Source: Mya arenaria
Taxonomy: Eukaryota > Mollusca > Bivalvia > Myida > Myidae
Reading direction: 5' to 3'
Assembly: GCF_026914265.1 (NCBI RefSeq)
Contig: NC_069125.1
Location: 68,898,046 to 68,962,045 of the forward strand
DNA length: 64,000 nucleotides
The notes below the pieces were generated by a model, which was given only the letters and a program-made list of their open reading frames with translations, did not search any database and was not told where the DNA came from. A program made the translations under genes and the position numbers. This document shows, piece by piece, positions 24,851 through 36,215 of this stretch. The stretch's first letter is position 1. Every line of letters starts with the position of its first letter.

Positions 24851-26639
24851 CAAAATGGACACCAGTAACAGTTTCTACACAGGAAAAGGACTCGAGCTTT
24901 CAGCAGTCATAATCGAGCTAAAAGAATAAAAAATATAAACTAATTCTGGAGCCAAAATAAGCCACACAATTTATTTATTTTTTTAGATTTTTCAAATGAT
25001 TGGTCTCTTTAATAAACTATGTCTATTGGCAGTATATGAAAAGTAACGTTTGCAGCTTTTGTATAATTTGTTGCTAAATTTCCATATGCTATCTTTTGAG
25101 TAGTTGACTCATAAAAACGATAAGATTGGTTAGTAGTTATTGTTTGCACAATATTGACCAACCGATACATAGTTTGGATATCTTTGACCAAACCAAAACC
25201 TTAGTCGGTTTTAAACAATTGGCTGCATTGCGATTTTCTTAAGAACATTATGTCTCCTACTTAAGTGAAAATAACATGGTTGTGCGGAGACGTGGACCCA
25301 TTTTTATGAATAGCTTCTAGTCTTAGTTCAGGGTGAAAAGTGATTATACATGTAACAGTAAATGTTACTTGTGAAAGCATTGGTGGTGAAAGTTGCTGAA
25401 TGCATACTGTATAGCATGTACCAATCACGGTGTCACTGAAAGTTTACCACCTTGCACCCTTGTGGCGTTTGAGTGAAATGTTCACGTCAACATACTACGA
25501 TCCGATCAAATTTTTAAGTATTTGTACGGACATGTACGTTGTCATTTAAACCTTTTTTTGAAATGAAGTATGTTTAAACCAGACTGCGGTGCATATTTAG
25601 GGAGCGGCTGTGACTCGATCACGCAAACTGTGTCCATTCGAGTAAGTGTCGTTTGGGTGCAGGCCAACTCAATTTTTGCTTTGAGGGTTGGTTGATCAAT
25701 TTTTAATAATTTTTTCATCTTTTCATTGGAAACTGCTTTTACGTAATTCTGTTAAAGGGAATCGCTGATGTTTTGTAAAATGCACCTTTTTATGACGAAA
25801 TCCAAATCATCATCAGCGTTAAAACTAAGGTACTGACAGCTAGAACCTTCAAACCAAGGGTGATAAATGCTAAAATAGTCTTTGTATAGTTTTCTGCAAT
25901 ATCGGTTTCAACGAGTAAAACATTTATTATATAAGATGTTTAGATTTACATTTCCATGAAGACTTGTCTCATAAACAAGTGCCCATGACTGACTCCTCGT
26001 GTAATCAATCTCTTAACCCTGTGATAGGGAAGAGATTGAATTGCATTTCTTAATCTGCCTGAAATGTATGAGGCTGCAGGCCAGAAAGCTGCTACCTTTC
26101 ACTAGGTGTTCACAAAGGGATGTAATAGTAATACTAACGAGATATTTACAAGAGCGTTTTGTTACACAAAAATGGTACCGGCCACCGCTAAATAGTAAAT
26201 ACAGATTCCATCAGTCAACCCAGAATCAAGGTCAACCGCTTGAAGGGCCAAATGTTGTTTTTCAGCCGTCACCACGGGGGGAGGGGGGTGGACAAGGCTC
26301 TCGTTCTGAAGCGGGTAGCAGTACCGAGGTGTCTTGAGTAACTGACTCTAACTGCCCAAATGTACGAGCAATAGTATAGACAATCGAACAAATCCTCCAG
26401 GTCTTTTCTAGCACACCGGATAAGCATTTCCGGTGACGTCAGCAGTGCTGGAAAATCCCATCTGGCATCCCCCCATGCCATATGAGTCACACGCTGTGAC
26501 GTAATACTTTTTATTTCTTTTATTATATACTTTAAGTAACCATAATTATGAGATTTCAATAGATGAGTTTCATAAACATTAACTTTGCAAAAATATATCT
26601 TCACAACAAAACGAAATAACCCTTCAAAGACTTGATATC
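24851..26639. other. Intergenic, no gene recognised
   Basis: AT-rich DNA. A frame at 26041-26337 has no recognisable domain. A G-rich patch occurs near 26276-26292. Confidence 0.5.
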
Positions 26640-26940
26640 GAAGGAACTTATTGACGTTGACAGTGAATAAAAATTACTGCGCGTCATCACGTCAGTAAAC
26701 ATTATCCCACGCGCTTTTTGGTGAAATGTACAAAAATGAGCTTTTTTATGCAGTTTCTTCACACAAAAAAAATTAAGGTATGCTAGAAAAATATATATCA
26801 TGTGTATCCGTTCCGGATAAAAAAAATCCGACCCTCGGGCACGCTGCGTAGCCGGTAACTCGGCAAGCCTCGTTACCAGGCAACGCAGGTGCCCTCGGGT
26901 CGGATTTTTCTATCCGGAACGGGAACACATGACAGATATT
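26640..26940. repeat. Foldback repeat, copy 2 of the dispersed family
   Basis: The right half (about 26798-26940) is a long near-perfect inverted repeat. Its outer arms read CATGTGTATCCGTTCCGGATA and the complement of ATCCGGAACGGGAACACATG. Its inner arms pair ATCCGACC, TCGGGCAC and CTGCGT with their complements, and the loop itself contains GGTAAC and GTTACC. The left half shares blocks with the reverse complement of 4690-4860. It looks like a MITE or foldback element without coding capacity. Confidence 0.75.
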
Positions 26941-27079
26941 ATTAATATGGCACGGCATTCGAACCATGCATATGAAGTGATATTTAGGCCAGAAGGGGTT
27001 GAACCAGCGGTGAATACTCTATATCTTGCATCTCCCTACCACACTCTGTAGATTCTCTATGTCTTATTGTTAGAGATGT

Positions 27080-27580
27080 GATATTATCGCATTGCCTGAA
27101 TGCGACGTTCGATGTGCTTCAGGTTGGCCTGCACCCAGAACCTCGAAGGATGTCAAGCATTTCGTTGGTTTGTTCAACTATTACTGTAGTTTCTGTTTTA
27201 TTCAGAACTATGCCATGTTACCAAAGCCGTTGTATTGTTTTATTGGCAATAATGCGTTTCTGTAGGGTGAGGAGCCGCAGGCAGTGTTCGAGGCACTAAA
27301 ATAGTCACTTATGACACCATCAGTTTAGCTCTCCCAAACCAAAGCGTATTGTAGTTTCCTCGAACGCACAGAAAGTACTGTGTTACACGTCGATAACGGC
27401 TGCGATAAAGACGTGTTAATAGGCCCTTGCTATATCATAGCGTATAGTTACAGATTTCTACAACTTCTAAAAGAATCATTTTGGTAATCGAATATTCGCA
27501 ACGACATCTTCCAGACCACCAAATCGCCTTAATACGGTGGGTGTGTCTGACCAGGGCCTATTAAAGAAGCGCAGGCAATT
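27080..27580 (+). mobile_element. Ty3/gypsy-type pol fragment (fossil)
   Basis: A broken remnant of a Ty3/gypsy-type retrotransposon. In one frame near 27140-27190 it reads VKHFVGLFNYY, the block that follows the reverse transcriptase palm in this family. Further on comes EEPQAVFEALK, typical of the link into RNase H. The rest of the stretch is too eroded to name with confidence. Several breaks are present, no LTRs were recognised, and the limits are approximate. It abuts the third minisatellite. Confidence 0.55.
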
Positions 27581-27679
27581 CCATCGCAACACCTAACACC
27601 AAATATTGATCTAGCGGTTTGCTTGGTAACACTGCATCGAGCAGTCATAATAGCAAAACGGCATGCAGAAGCAGCGAGA

Positions 27680-29835
27680 TGCTAGAACACGGACACACAG
27701 ACCATGCCACTGGTTCATCCTGACGGACTCCCACCCAGATACTATAACACGGACACACAGACCATGCCAACGGTCTATCCTGACGGACTCCCACCCAGAT
27801 ACTAGAACACAGACCATACCAACGGTCTATCCTGACGGCCTCCCACCCTGATACTAGAACACAGACCATGCCAACGGTCTATCCTGACGGACTCCCATCC
27901 TGATGCTAGATCACGGACACACATACCATGCTAACAGTTCATCCTGACGGACTCCCAACCAGATACTAGAACACGGACTCACATACCATACCAACGGTTC
28001 ATCCTGACGGACTCCCATCCTGATGCTAGATCACGGACACACAGACTATGTTAACAGTTCGTCCTGACGGACTCCCACTCAAATACTAGAACACAGACCA
28101 TGCCAACGGTTTATCCTGACTGACTTCCAACCAGATACTAGAACACGGACACATAGACCATGCTAACGGTTCATTCTGACGGATTCCCACCCAGATACTA
28201 GAACACGGACACACAGACCATGCCACTGGTTCATCCTGACGGACTCCCACCCAGATACTAGAACACGGACACACAGACCATGCCAACGATCAATCCTGAC
28301 GAACTCCCACCCAAATACTAGAACATGGACACACAGACCATGCCAACGGTCTATCCTGACGGATTCCCACCCAGATGCTAGAACACAGACCATGCCAACG
28401 GTTCATCCTGACGGACTTCAACCCAGATACTAGAACACAGACCATGCCAACGGTCTATCCTGACGGACTCCCACCCAGATACTAGAACACGGACACACAG
28501 ACCATGACAACGGTTCATCCTGACAGACTCCCACCCAGATACTAGAACACAGACACACAGACCATGACAACGGTCTATCCTGACGGACTCCCACCAAGAT
28601 ACTAGAACACGGACACACAGACCATGCCAACGGTTTATCCTGACGGACTCCCACCCAGATACTAGAACACAGGCCATGCCAACGGTCTATCCTGACGGAC
28701 TCCCACCCAGATACTAGAACACAGACCATGCCAACGGTCTATCCTGACGGACTCCCACCCAGATACTAGAACACAGGCCATACCAACGGTCTATCCTGAC
28801 GGACTCCCACCCAGATACTAGAACACAGGCCATGCCAACGGTCTATCCTGACGGACTCCCACCCAGATACTAGAACACGGTTTCACAGACTATGCCAACG
28901 GTTCATCCTGACTGACTCCCACCCATATACTAGAACACGGACACACAGACCATGTCAACGGTCTATCCTGACGGACTCCATCCCAGATACTAGAACACAG
29001 ACCATGCTAACGGTTCATCATGACGGACCCCCACCCAGATACTAGAACAAAGACCATGCCAACGGTCTATCCTGACGGACTCCCACCCAGATACTAGAAC
29101 ACTGACACACAGACCATGCCAACGGTTTATCCTGACGGACTCCCACCCAGATACTAGAACACTGACACACAGACCATACCAACGGTTCATCCTGACGGAC
29201 TCCCACCCAGATACTAGAACACGGACCATGCCAACGGTCTATCCTGACGGACTCCCACCCAGATACTAGAACACTGACCATGCCAACGGTCTATCCTGAC
29301 AGACTCCCACCCAGATACTGGAACACAGACACACAGACCATACCAACGGTTCATTCTGACGGACTCCCACCCAGATACTAGAACAAGGACCATGCCAACG
29401 GTCTATCCTGACGGACTCCCACCCTAGTGCTAGATCACGGACACACAGACCATGCCAACGGTTCATCCTGACGGACTCCCAACCAGATACTAGAACACGG
29501 ACTCACATACCATACCAACGGTTCATCCTGACGGACTCCCACCCAGATACTAGAACACGGTTTCACAGACCATGCCAACGGTTTATCCTGACGGACTCCC
29601 ACCCTGATACTAGAACACGGACAAACACACACACCATGCCAACGGTTCATCATGACGGACGTCCACCCAGATATTAAAACACGGACACACAGACCATGCC
29701 AACGGTCTTTCCTGACGGACGCCCACCCAGATACTAGAACACGGACCGTGCCAACGGTTCATCCTGACAGACTCCCACACAGATACTAGAACACGGACAC
29801 ACAGACCATGCCAACGGTCTATCCTGACCGACTAC
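27680..29835. repeat. Minisatellite 3, 60/52-bp units, about 37 copies
   Basis: A tandem array with a unit near GAACACGGACACACAGACCA then TGCCAACGGTCTATCCTGAC then GGACTCCCACCCAGATACTA, 60 bp. A second unit class lacks eight bases of the GGACACAC part and is 52 bp. The two classes are interspersed, with runs of the short class near 28660-28860. Minus-strand frames across it (for example 28378-28729) are repeat by-products. Confidence 0.97.
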
Positions 29836-30064
29836 TGCATGACCGAGACTTTCGGAAGAAAACCGAGGAGAGTGTTGGGATTTTTGATCGCTAGATGTTA
29901 AGATCATGACGTTACGGCGGTGACTCTGGGTAACATGTCATTCAATGTCAGAAGCCAAAAGCAAACAATTATGTGTTCAATTTATTTTAGTGTCAAATAT
30001 ACATTGATACCATACATACACTGAACATGTATAAAAAGTCGTGTTACAAAAATATTTGAGTTAC

Positions 30065-30120
30065 AGTTGTAGTAGTAGTAGTAGTAGTAGTAGTAGCAGT
30101 AGCAGTAGCAGTAGCAGTAG

Positions 30121-30160
<40 letters not shown>

Positions 30161-30232
30161 GGTAGTAGTGGTAGTAGTGGCAGTAGTGGCAGCAGCAACA
30201 GCAGCAATAGCAAAAGCGGTAGTAGTGGTAGT
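30065..30232. repeat. TAG/CAG-type trinucleotide repeat
   Basis: About 165 bp of GTA, GCA and GTG triplets. It begins 54 bases beyond the poly(A) signal of the third IL-17-like gene, so it is probably outside the transcript. In one frame it would read as poly-serine, but there is no other sign of coding. Confidence 0.95.
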
Positions 30233-30285
30233 TTGAAAGAAAGCAATATGGTTATAATTTATATTCTCGAATTGTACAAAACTAT

Positions 30286-30291
30286 TTTATT
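30286..30291 (-). terminator. Poly(A) signal of IL-17-like gene 3
   Basis: AATAAA on the minus strand, about 170 bases past the stop codon at 30462. Confidence 0.45.
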
Positions 30292-30461
30292 AAAGAAAGG
30301 AACATTTTGCGTGAAAACACGCTATATAATTGTTGTTTTGTCATTTAAAGAGCTTGCTGTTCTTGGATACGAAAGTAATGTCTGAAACCACAGAAATTAT
30401 CTCGAGTCCAAACCTATAAACGTCTCCTATTTGAGTGTTAAAAACAAGGTTATGTTGGAGA

Positions 30462-31013
30462 TTATAACGATTTTCGTGAGTCCAGAGCACAAGTACATCC
30501 AATGGTAATTTCCTCCAATACCTCCTTGTAATCATAGACGCCATTTGTGCAGCCAGTTCTCTGCCAGACTTTAGTAAAGTAGCTTATTTCCCTACAAGAA
30601 GACCTCCGTGGTCCCCCAACACAATCACCTCTCGAGGGACAGTTACATTTCGCCTCCATTAAAATCTGCGGAATACGAGTCTTTTTGTAATTTAGTTGAT
30701 AGTGGTATGGGCACATTTCGAATATACGAGTTCGGTTAGTCAAAATTCCATCAAGTAGATCCGTTTCTTCTTCAAACTTGCAGTGTTTGTTTCCGAACAG
30801 ATACATGTTTTGAGCTCTTGTTCTTCTTGCAGTACTAGTTGTTCTATATTGATATATTGTATCATTTAATGATGGAAGCAGCCAAAACGAATCATGAAAT
30901 GCAAACGGTATCTCATTTACTCGTGGTAATGCTTCAGGTTCTCTACATGATAAAACTATGCTTGCATATGTCCAAAGTAAAACTAAGATTAAATCACACA
31001 GGAAAATGTACAT
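30462..31013 (-). CDS. IL-17-like secreted cytokine 3
   Basis: A 183-residue predicted IL-17-family ligand. Residues 1-22 form a signal peptide with an LILVLLW core. The signature is CPYHY at 101-105 in place of CPWY, an RIP turn, AKCNC at 121-125 and GCTC at 172-175, with additional cysteines at 131, 140 and 155. The start chosen is the ATG at 31013, because the signal peptide begins there and a TATA box lies 80-90 bases further upstream. The proximity leaves little room for an upstream intron. It lies 558 bp downstream of IL-17-like gene 4 on the same strand, so the two form a tight tandem pair that nevertheless differ widely in sequence outside the cysteine framework. Confidence 0.88.
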   Translation of the reverse strand: MYIFLCDLILVLLWTYASIVLSCREPEALPRVNEIPFAFHDSFWLLPSLNDTIYQYRTTSTARRTRAQNMYLFGNKHCKFEEETDLLDGILTNRTRIFEMCPYHYQLNYKKTRIPQILMEAKCNCPSRGDCVGGPRRSSCREISYFTKVWQRTGCTNGVYDYKEVLEEITIGCTCALDSRKSL

Positions 31014-31093
31014 TGTTTTGCTCTATGATTAGATTTTAATATTAATAAACCAGTAAGTTGATTTTAAGTCACGTTGTTCAGATCTATACGTTG

Positions 31094-31101
31094 TTTATAT
31101 A
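31094..31101 (-). promoter_or_regulatory. TATA box of IL-17-like gene 3
   Basis: TATATAAA on the minus strand, about 80 bases before the start codon. This places transcription start near 31070 and gives a leader of about 55 bases. Confidence 0.55.
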
Positions 31102-31376
31102 GTAGTTTGGTGCCTAATTATGTAATCCTTATTGGATCATTATGTGTTTGTAGTTTTGCCAATTCACTTCCTTTAAGTAAGCAATGACAATGCTAATTTG
31201 AACAATAACCTAAATGAAGTATAAACTCAAACATATTATACATGAAATACCCAAAGCGAAACCGATAATGTTTTAGGCTGTTATTCTTTAGATTGGCGCT
31301 GTATGTTTGTTTCCATTGTTAATAGTTTTCTATTTAAAACAACAACAAATGAACCACGTCTCCATTCAAAACACAC

Positions 31377-31382
31377 TTTATT
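31377..31382 (-). terminator. Poly(A) signal of IL-17-like gene 4
   Basis: AATAAA on the minus strand about 190 bases beyond the stop codon at 31572, and before the TATA box of the next gene. Confidence 0.45.
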
Positions 31383-31571
31383 CCAATCATATCAAGATAA
31401 TTACATTTCCATTTTTAAACATACAGATATACCATACATGACTAGTAAACGCTATATAAATATTCTTGTAAAGTCTGAAAGACGACACAGCGGTAAAAGT
31501 CACCAACATATTCCAATAAAGTACAGGTCCATCTGATAACATCTGATCTTAGTCTGGACGAATCATTCTCG

Positions 31572-32291
31572 TTACTCAATCATTCTTTCGTGGTCGCTTC
31601 CAGTGAGTTCACCTGTAGGGAGTCTCACTGCCACACACGCGACGTTTATATTTTCATTAATGGTCGCATACACGTATTGACCATTTTCACAACCAACCCT
31701 ACGTAAAACTTTAACTTGATGGACCACTTCTGCGCAAACAGAATTTTCAAGTCCTGGATCGGGACACAAACACTTGGTCTCCAAAAGGACTTTTGGTATT
31801 CTGTTTTCATCAGTGTTCTTTATATATGCCCAACTACATGCGGCTATGTTGTTGATCGTGTTTGCTCTACGGCGATGGCGCAACAGACGTCCCTCTGCAG
31901 CTACGAATGGCTTGTGGCATGTTCTGGGGCCGAAATAATGGCTGGTGGAATTATCGATGTAGCGTTCTGGAACACTGTCGAAAGACTCGGCATGGTTTGG
32001 TATATAGTTTGGAAGGCCACTGAATGTGAAGAAGGTCGTTATATCTTCGAAGTTCAATCCATCGCGATTTATAGTTGGTGGTTCTTCGCATTCTTCGCTG
32101 GCACGTGATGCATCAGATATTCCGCACATGTAAATACAGACGAAAACGACATACTTCTGAAATAGAAAAGGAACAAAAACTTATAATACATATATATATT
32201 TCAATATATATATTGTAAATATTCGAAAAATAAGTGTTTTTGTTTACAAAGTAGAGTTTTGAATTACCAGTATTCTGTTTGATATGGTCAT
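31572..32291 (-). CDS. IL-17-like secreted cytokine 4 (two exons), altered CTC motif
   Basis: A predicted 202-residue IL-17-family ligand. Exon 1 (32268-32291) encodes MTISNRIL and ends at a GTAATT donor. Exon 2 (31572-32156) follows a TTTCTATTTCAG acceptor and continues KYVVFVCIYMCG, so the two together form a normal signal peptide. The family signature reads CSWAY at 115-119, an ENRIP turn, TKCLC at 135-139, and further cysteines at 149 and 164. Where the other four members have GCTC, this one reads ACVAV at 181-185, losing the second cysteine. It also has a longer hydrophilic C-terminal tail ending in RMIE. A run of arginines (RHRRR) lies near residue 102. The missing cysteine would remove one knot disulfide unless another residue substitutes. 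Confidence 0.86.
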
Positions 32292-32345
32292 ATTGTTCGA
32301 ACGATGTTTGTAACAATTGTTTATCATATTTGAGAATACGTTACC

Positions 32346-32353
32346 CTTTTATA
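32346..32353 (-). promoter_or_regulatory. TATA box of IL-17-like gene 4
   Basis: TATAAAAG on the minus strand, about 55 bases before the start codon at 32291. Transcription would start near 32320. Confidence 0.65.
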
Positions 32354-33195
32354 GCCTTTCCGTTCACACTGTCCGGTAATTCCGTAGAAATACAACTAAT
32401 TAAGAGGCTGGGCATTTGTTTTAATTTGTCCAATTATGCCGGATACTATTGTAAATGTGATTATCCCTGACGACTAAGTTTCGCGTGTCTGTTTATGTAA
32501 CCTTTGTCTTTCAAACAAATGGACTGTAAGTTAATACGAATTTCCTCATTGTACGGCTTCTAAGGCATATAACCTGCGACCACGTCCCAAAATGAGAATT
32601 TAACCTTCCACAAAGAAGTCCCTCAAAGACACGCTATTATATTTCTCTGGTTTCGGGCATGTATTTCAATATTCACCAATGAAGAAACAATGTATATGTT
32701 TTACTCTAGCCGGACTTACTTATCTATCAATCTTATACTACCAAACCAGATTAATTGCTTCATTGTTTTACAAGTTCGTCAAGTATGTCGGGGAATAAAC
32801 TGCAGACAATGCGATCGTGTCAAATATTCTTTTTTTTATTATCTGCAAAATGTATTCGCATGATATGAACTAAACATAAATTAGATGTTAAATACAACAA
32901 AAGTTCTCGAAGGAAATAAAACATACTCGATATTTTACCATGCAAAATGAAACAGTGTGTATAAGAGGCTGTTCGTGGGTGCAAAAATACAAACACCGAA
33001 AATGCGTTACATGCGCATGATTTAGGGAAAATTTCATCTTAAACAATGCATGTGTGCGTACGCTCTTAATTCGTTAAAATAAACAGTGAAATAAGCAAAT
33101 GCATTGAAAAAGTGGCCGAGGTCCTTATGAAATCCTTTAAATGATGGTCCCATGGTTCTTTTTTGCGGCTGCAACAACGCGAACATTGTAACTAT
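32354..33195. other. Upstream region of IL-17-like gene 4
   Basis: AT-rich DNA with no coding frame of note. It contains the likely promoter-proximal region of gene 4, but no specific factor site can be supported. Confidence 0.45.
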
Positions 33196-33201
33196 AAGTT
33201 A

Positions 33202-33236
<35 letters not shown>

Positions 33237-33245
33237 CACACACAT
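33196..33245. repeat. TC/TA/CA compound microsatellite
   Basis: Consecutive runs of CT, TA and CA dinucleotides. Confidence 0.95.
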
Positions 33246-33322
33246 GATTTATTATTTCCATCCTTCGTTTACTTTCGATTACATTCGAAGTGTTATTTTG
33301 TTTTGTTTTCATTTTTCATCTA

Positions 33323-34400
33323 ACGCATGACAGTGTTATATGACTTATCATATAAGTTTATGAACAGTCTCTGCCAAACCGCGATTGCCGTAAGCCGGCA
33401 CCAGGGACGCTGACAGTGTTATATGAATGTTCATATATGTGTATTAACAGTCTCTGCCAAACCGCGATTGCCGTAAGCAGGCGCCAGGGACGCTGACAGT
33501 GTTATATGAATTATCATATATGTTAGTGTACAGTCTCTGCTAAACCGCGATTGCCGTAAGCAGGCGCCAGGGACGCTGACAGTGTTATATGAATTATCAT
33601 ATATGTTAGTGTACAGTCTCTGCCAAACCGCGATTGCCTTAAGCAGGCGCCAGGGACGCTGACAGTGTAATATGAATGTTCATATATGTTAGTGTACAGT
33701 CTCTGCTAAACCGCGATTGCCTTAAGCAGGCGCCAGGGACGCTGACAGTGTTATATGAATTATCATATATGTAAGTGTACAGTCTCTGCTAAACCGCGAT
33801 TGCCTTAAGCAGGCGCCAGGGACGCTGACAGTGTTATATGAATTATCATATATGTAAGTGTACAGTCTCTGCCAAACCGCGATTGCCGTAAGCAGGCGCT
33901 AGTGACGCTGACAGTGTTATATGAATTATCATATATGTTAGTGTACAGTCTCTGCCAAACCGCGATTGCCGTAAGCCGGTGCCAAGGGCGTTGACAGTGT
34001 TATATGACTTATCATATTTGTTAATGTACAGTCTCTGCCAAACCGAGACTGTCGTAAGCCCGCGTCAGGGGCGTTGACAGTGATATATAACTTATCATAT
34101 ATGTTAATGTACAGTCTCTGCCAAACCGCGATTGCCGTAAGCCGGCGCCAGGGGCGCTGACAGTGTTATATGACTTATCATATGTGTTAGTGTACAGTCT
34201 CTGTCAACCCTAGACTGCCTTAAGCTGGTGCCAGGGGCACTGACAGTGGTATATGACTTATCATATATGTAAATGAACAGTCACTGCCAAACCGAGACTG
34301 CCGTAAGCAGGTGCCAGGGGCGCTGACGGTGTTATATGAATTATCATATATGTTAGTGTACAGTCTCTGCCAAACCGACACTGTCGTAAGCCATATATAT
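33323..34400. repeat. Minisatellite 4, 84-bp unit, main block
   Basis: About 13 tandem copies of an 84-bp unit that includes GACGCTGACAGTGTTATATG, TATCATATATGTTAGTGTAC and CTCTGCCAAACCGCGATTGC. Each unit carries a small inverted repeat, TATATGA and TCATATA around four bases. The central copies are nearly identical and the right-hand ones are more divergent. The block stops where a LINE begins and resumes at 35925. Confidence 0.95.
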
Positions 34401-35924
34401 GTTTATTTACGTTTTATCATGTTTATACAATTAACATGTGCACAGCCATTCTATTTAAGAATTATAAGAAACGGAGTGGCAACCACAATCTTGCATTACT
34501 ATCATTAAATCACATGTACATAGTTATATACACTAAAACTACACCTAACTGACAGATGCTAATTTCTAAAAAAAAATGCAGTATTTATTTAAGACAACCA
34601 TGTTTACATTCACGAATTATTGCATGCCATTGATAAGAAAAAAAGATGTTTTTATGTGGCTAAAACTTAGAAGATGAAAACATTGACTAAGAGCAAAATA
34701 AATGGCTAAAGTTGCGTGTAACACTTAGCTATTACTTTTACTATATACATGTAAAACATTATTTCTACATTTGAGTATTTCACAGCAGGTTTTTACAAGT
34801 TATTTTATTACAATGGGGTCTGGGTGAGCGAAAAGAAAATTAAATTTGTAAATATCTGGCATACCATTAAAATTAACAAATACACTTTGAGCATGATCTT
34901 ATTTATTATATTTGGATTCAAACACTGGTATCCAACCAGTTTCACCATAAACAGCTGCATTTGGCGTGTATTTACCAGTACCAAGGAAAAACCTCATCGC
35001 TCTATTATGGATTGCGTTAATACAACTTATGATTTTACACTCTAAAACGACGCTCCAGGTAATGACAGGAACAATACAGGTATAATACTATTTCTTGTAA
35101 ACATTGAAATGTAATCCCCAAAACTTATTTTGCAATGAGTAGTCCAAGTGCACGGCTAGCACTTTGTGCTACCAGTTTTGCTGTTATATTATAATCTAAA
35201 TGTTCAGTTTACATATTTCCTAAATACATATATTGACTTTTAACAATTAACGGAGAATTGGCACATGCAAACTTAAAGCTAGTTTTTGGTATTGATGCAT
35301 TTCTAAAATGCACAATTTTTTTTCAATATTAACAACCATCCTATTGGTACTACACCAATTGCAGAATGAATTCAACATGTAATGTAAATCTTCCTCAATT
35401 TCAGCTAGTAAAACTAAATCATCAGCATACCGTAAAATTGAAAAAAAATATCATGCAAAATCCACACCTTTATTACAGCTTTTAATAAGCAAAGATAAAT
35501 CATTAACATAGATATAAAATAAAACTATTGATAGAGAACATCCTTGTCGTACGCCAGATTTTACAGTTAACCTGTTGCATAGGTATTACCACGATCACAT
35601 GAACAAACATTTGGCTACAAAGATTTAACTGCAGTTAACATTTTGGTATAATAAACCTACATTTTCCATAGGGCATTCCTATTTAAAGAGTCGAACGCCT
35701 TCAAAAAGTCTATGAAAGCACAGAAAGTAGACTTCATTTACGGGTCTCAGCTATGTTTGTCAGACTAGAAACATGGTCTATAGAACTTCGACCATTTCTA
35801 AAACCATTTTGTTTTTCAACGATCATATTTGGACTATCTGCCCATTTCACAATTCTGTTGTTCAGAATGCTAGTGTACAACTTATACATAGTACAAGCAA
35901 TTGTGATACCCCTATCAGTTAGGC
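34401..35924 (-). mobile_element. LINE (non-LTR retrotransposon) with reverse transcriptase, degraded
   Basis: Reading the minus strand, the reverse transcriptase blocks appear in order. DRGITIACTMYKLYTSILNN and QNGFRNGRSSIDH lie near 35916-35760, CAFIDFLKAFDSLNR near 35720-35680, SGVRQGCSLS near 35570-35540, and YADDLVLLAEIEEDLHYMLN near 35435-35375. A later NRAMRFFLGTGKYTPNAAV block lies near 35015-34950 and is typical of LINEs common in molluscs and other invertebrates. The blocks fall in several frames and stop codons occur between them, so the copy is dead. No endonuclease domain is present at the 5' end, consistent with 5' truncation. It interrupts minisatellite 4. Confidence 0.85.
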
Positions 35925-36215
35925 TTACAGTGATATATGAATTATCATATTTGTTAATATACAGACACTGCCAAACCGAGACTGTCGTATGCCGATGCTG
36001 GGGTGCTGATAGTGTTATATGACTAATTATATATGTAAATGTACAGCTTCTACCTAACCGCGATTGCCGTAAGCCGGCGCCAGGAGTGCTGAAAGTATTA
36101 CATTTTGTATATGACTTACCTCTCCGAGACTGGTGTAAGCCGGTGCCAGAGGAGCTGACAGTGTTTCACTTATTACTAATTATGATGTACAGTCTCTATC
36201 TAACCGAGACTGCTG
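35925..36215. repeat. Minisatellite 4, right block beyond the LINE
   Basis: About three and a half diverged copies of the 84-bp unit (ACAGTGATATATGAATTATC, then GCCAAACCGAGACTG). They continue the array that stops at 34400, so the LINE entered an existing array. Confidence 0.85.

Noticed and set aside
26041-26337. A 98-residue plus-strand frame
   Set aside because: No domain, a G-rich low-complexity end, and an overlapping minus-strand frame of similar length.
28378-28729. Overlapping 99-residue minus-strand frames rich in VSGWESVR and WSVCPCSSIW
   Set aside because: Both read the 60/52-bp repeat in different frames; there is no start context or domain.
21925-29835. Regular repeats resembling a CRISPR array
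   Set aside because: The whole 50-60-bp unit repeats with no unique spacers, and the context is a eukaryotic genome.
30041-30385. A poly-serine frame
   Set aside because: It translates a trinucleotide repeat, with nothing else to suggest coding.
31716-32108. A 130-residue plus-strand frame
   Set aside because: It is the antisense shadow of IL-17-like gene 4, whose signature and splice sites are clear on the other strand.
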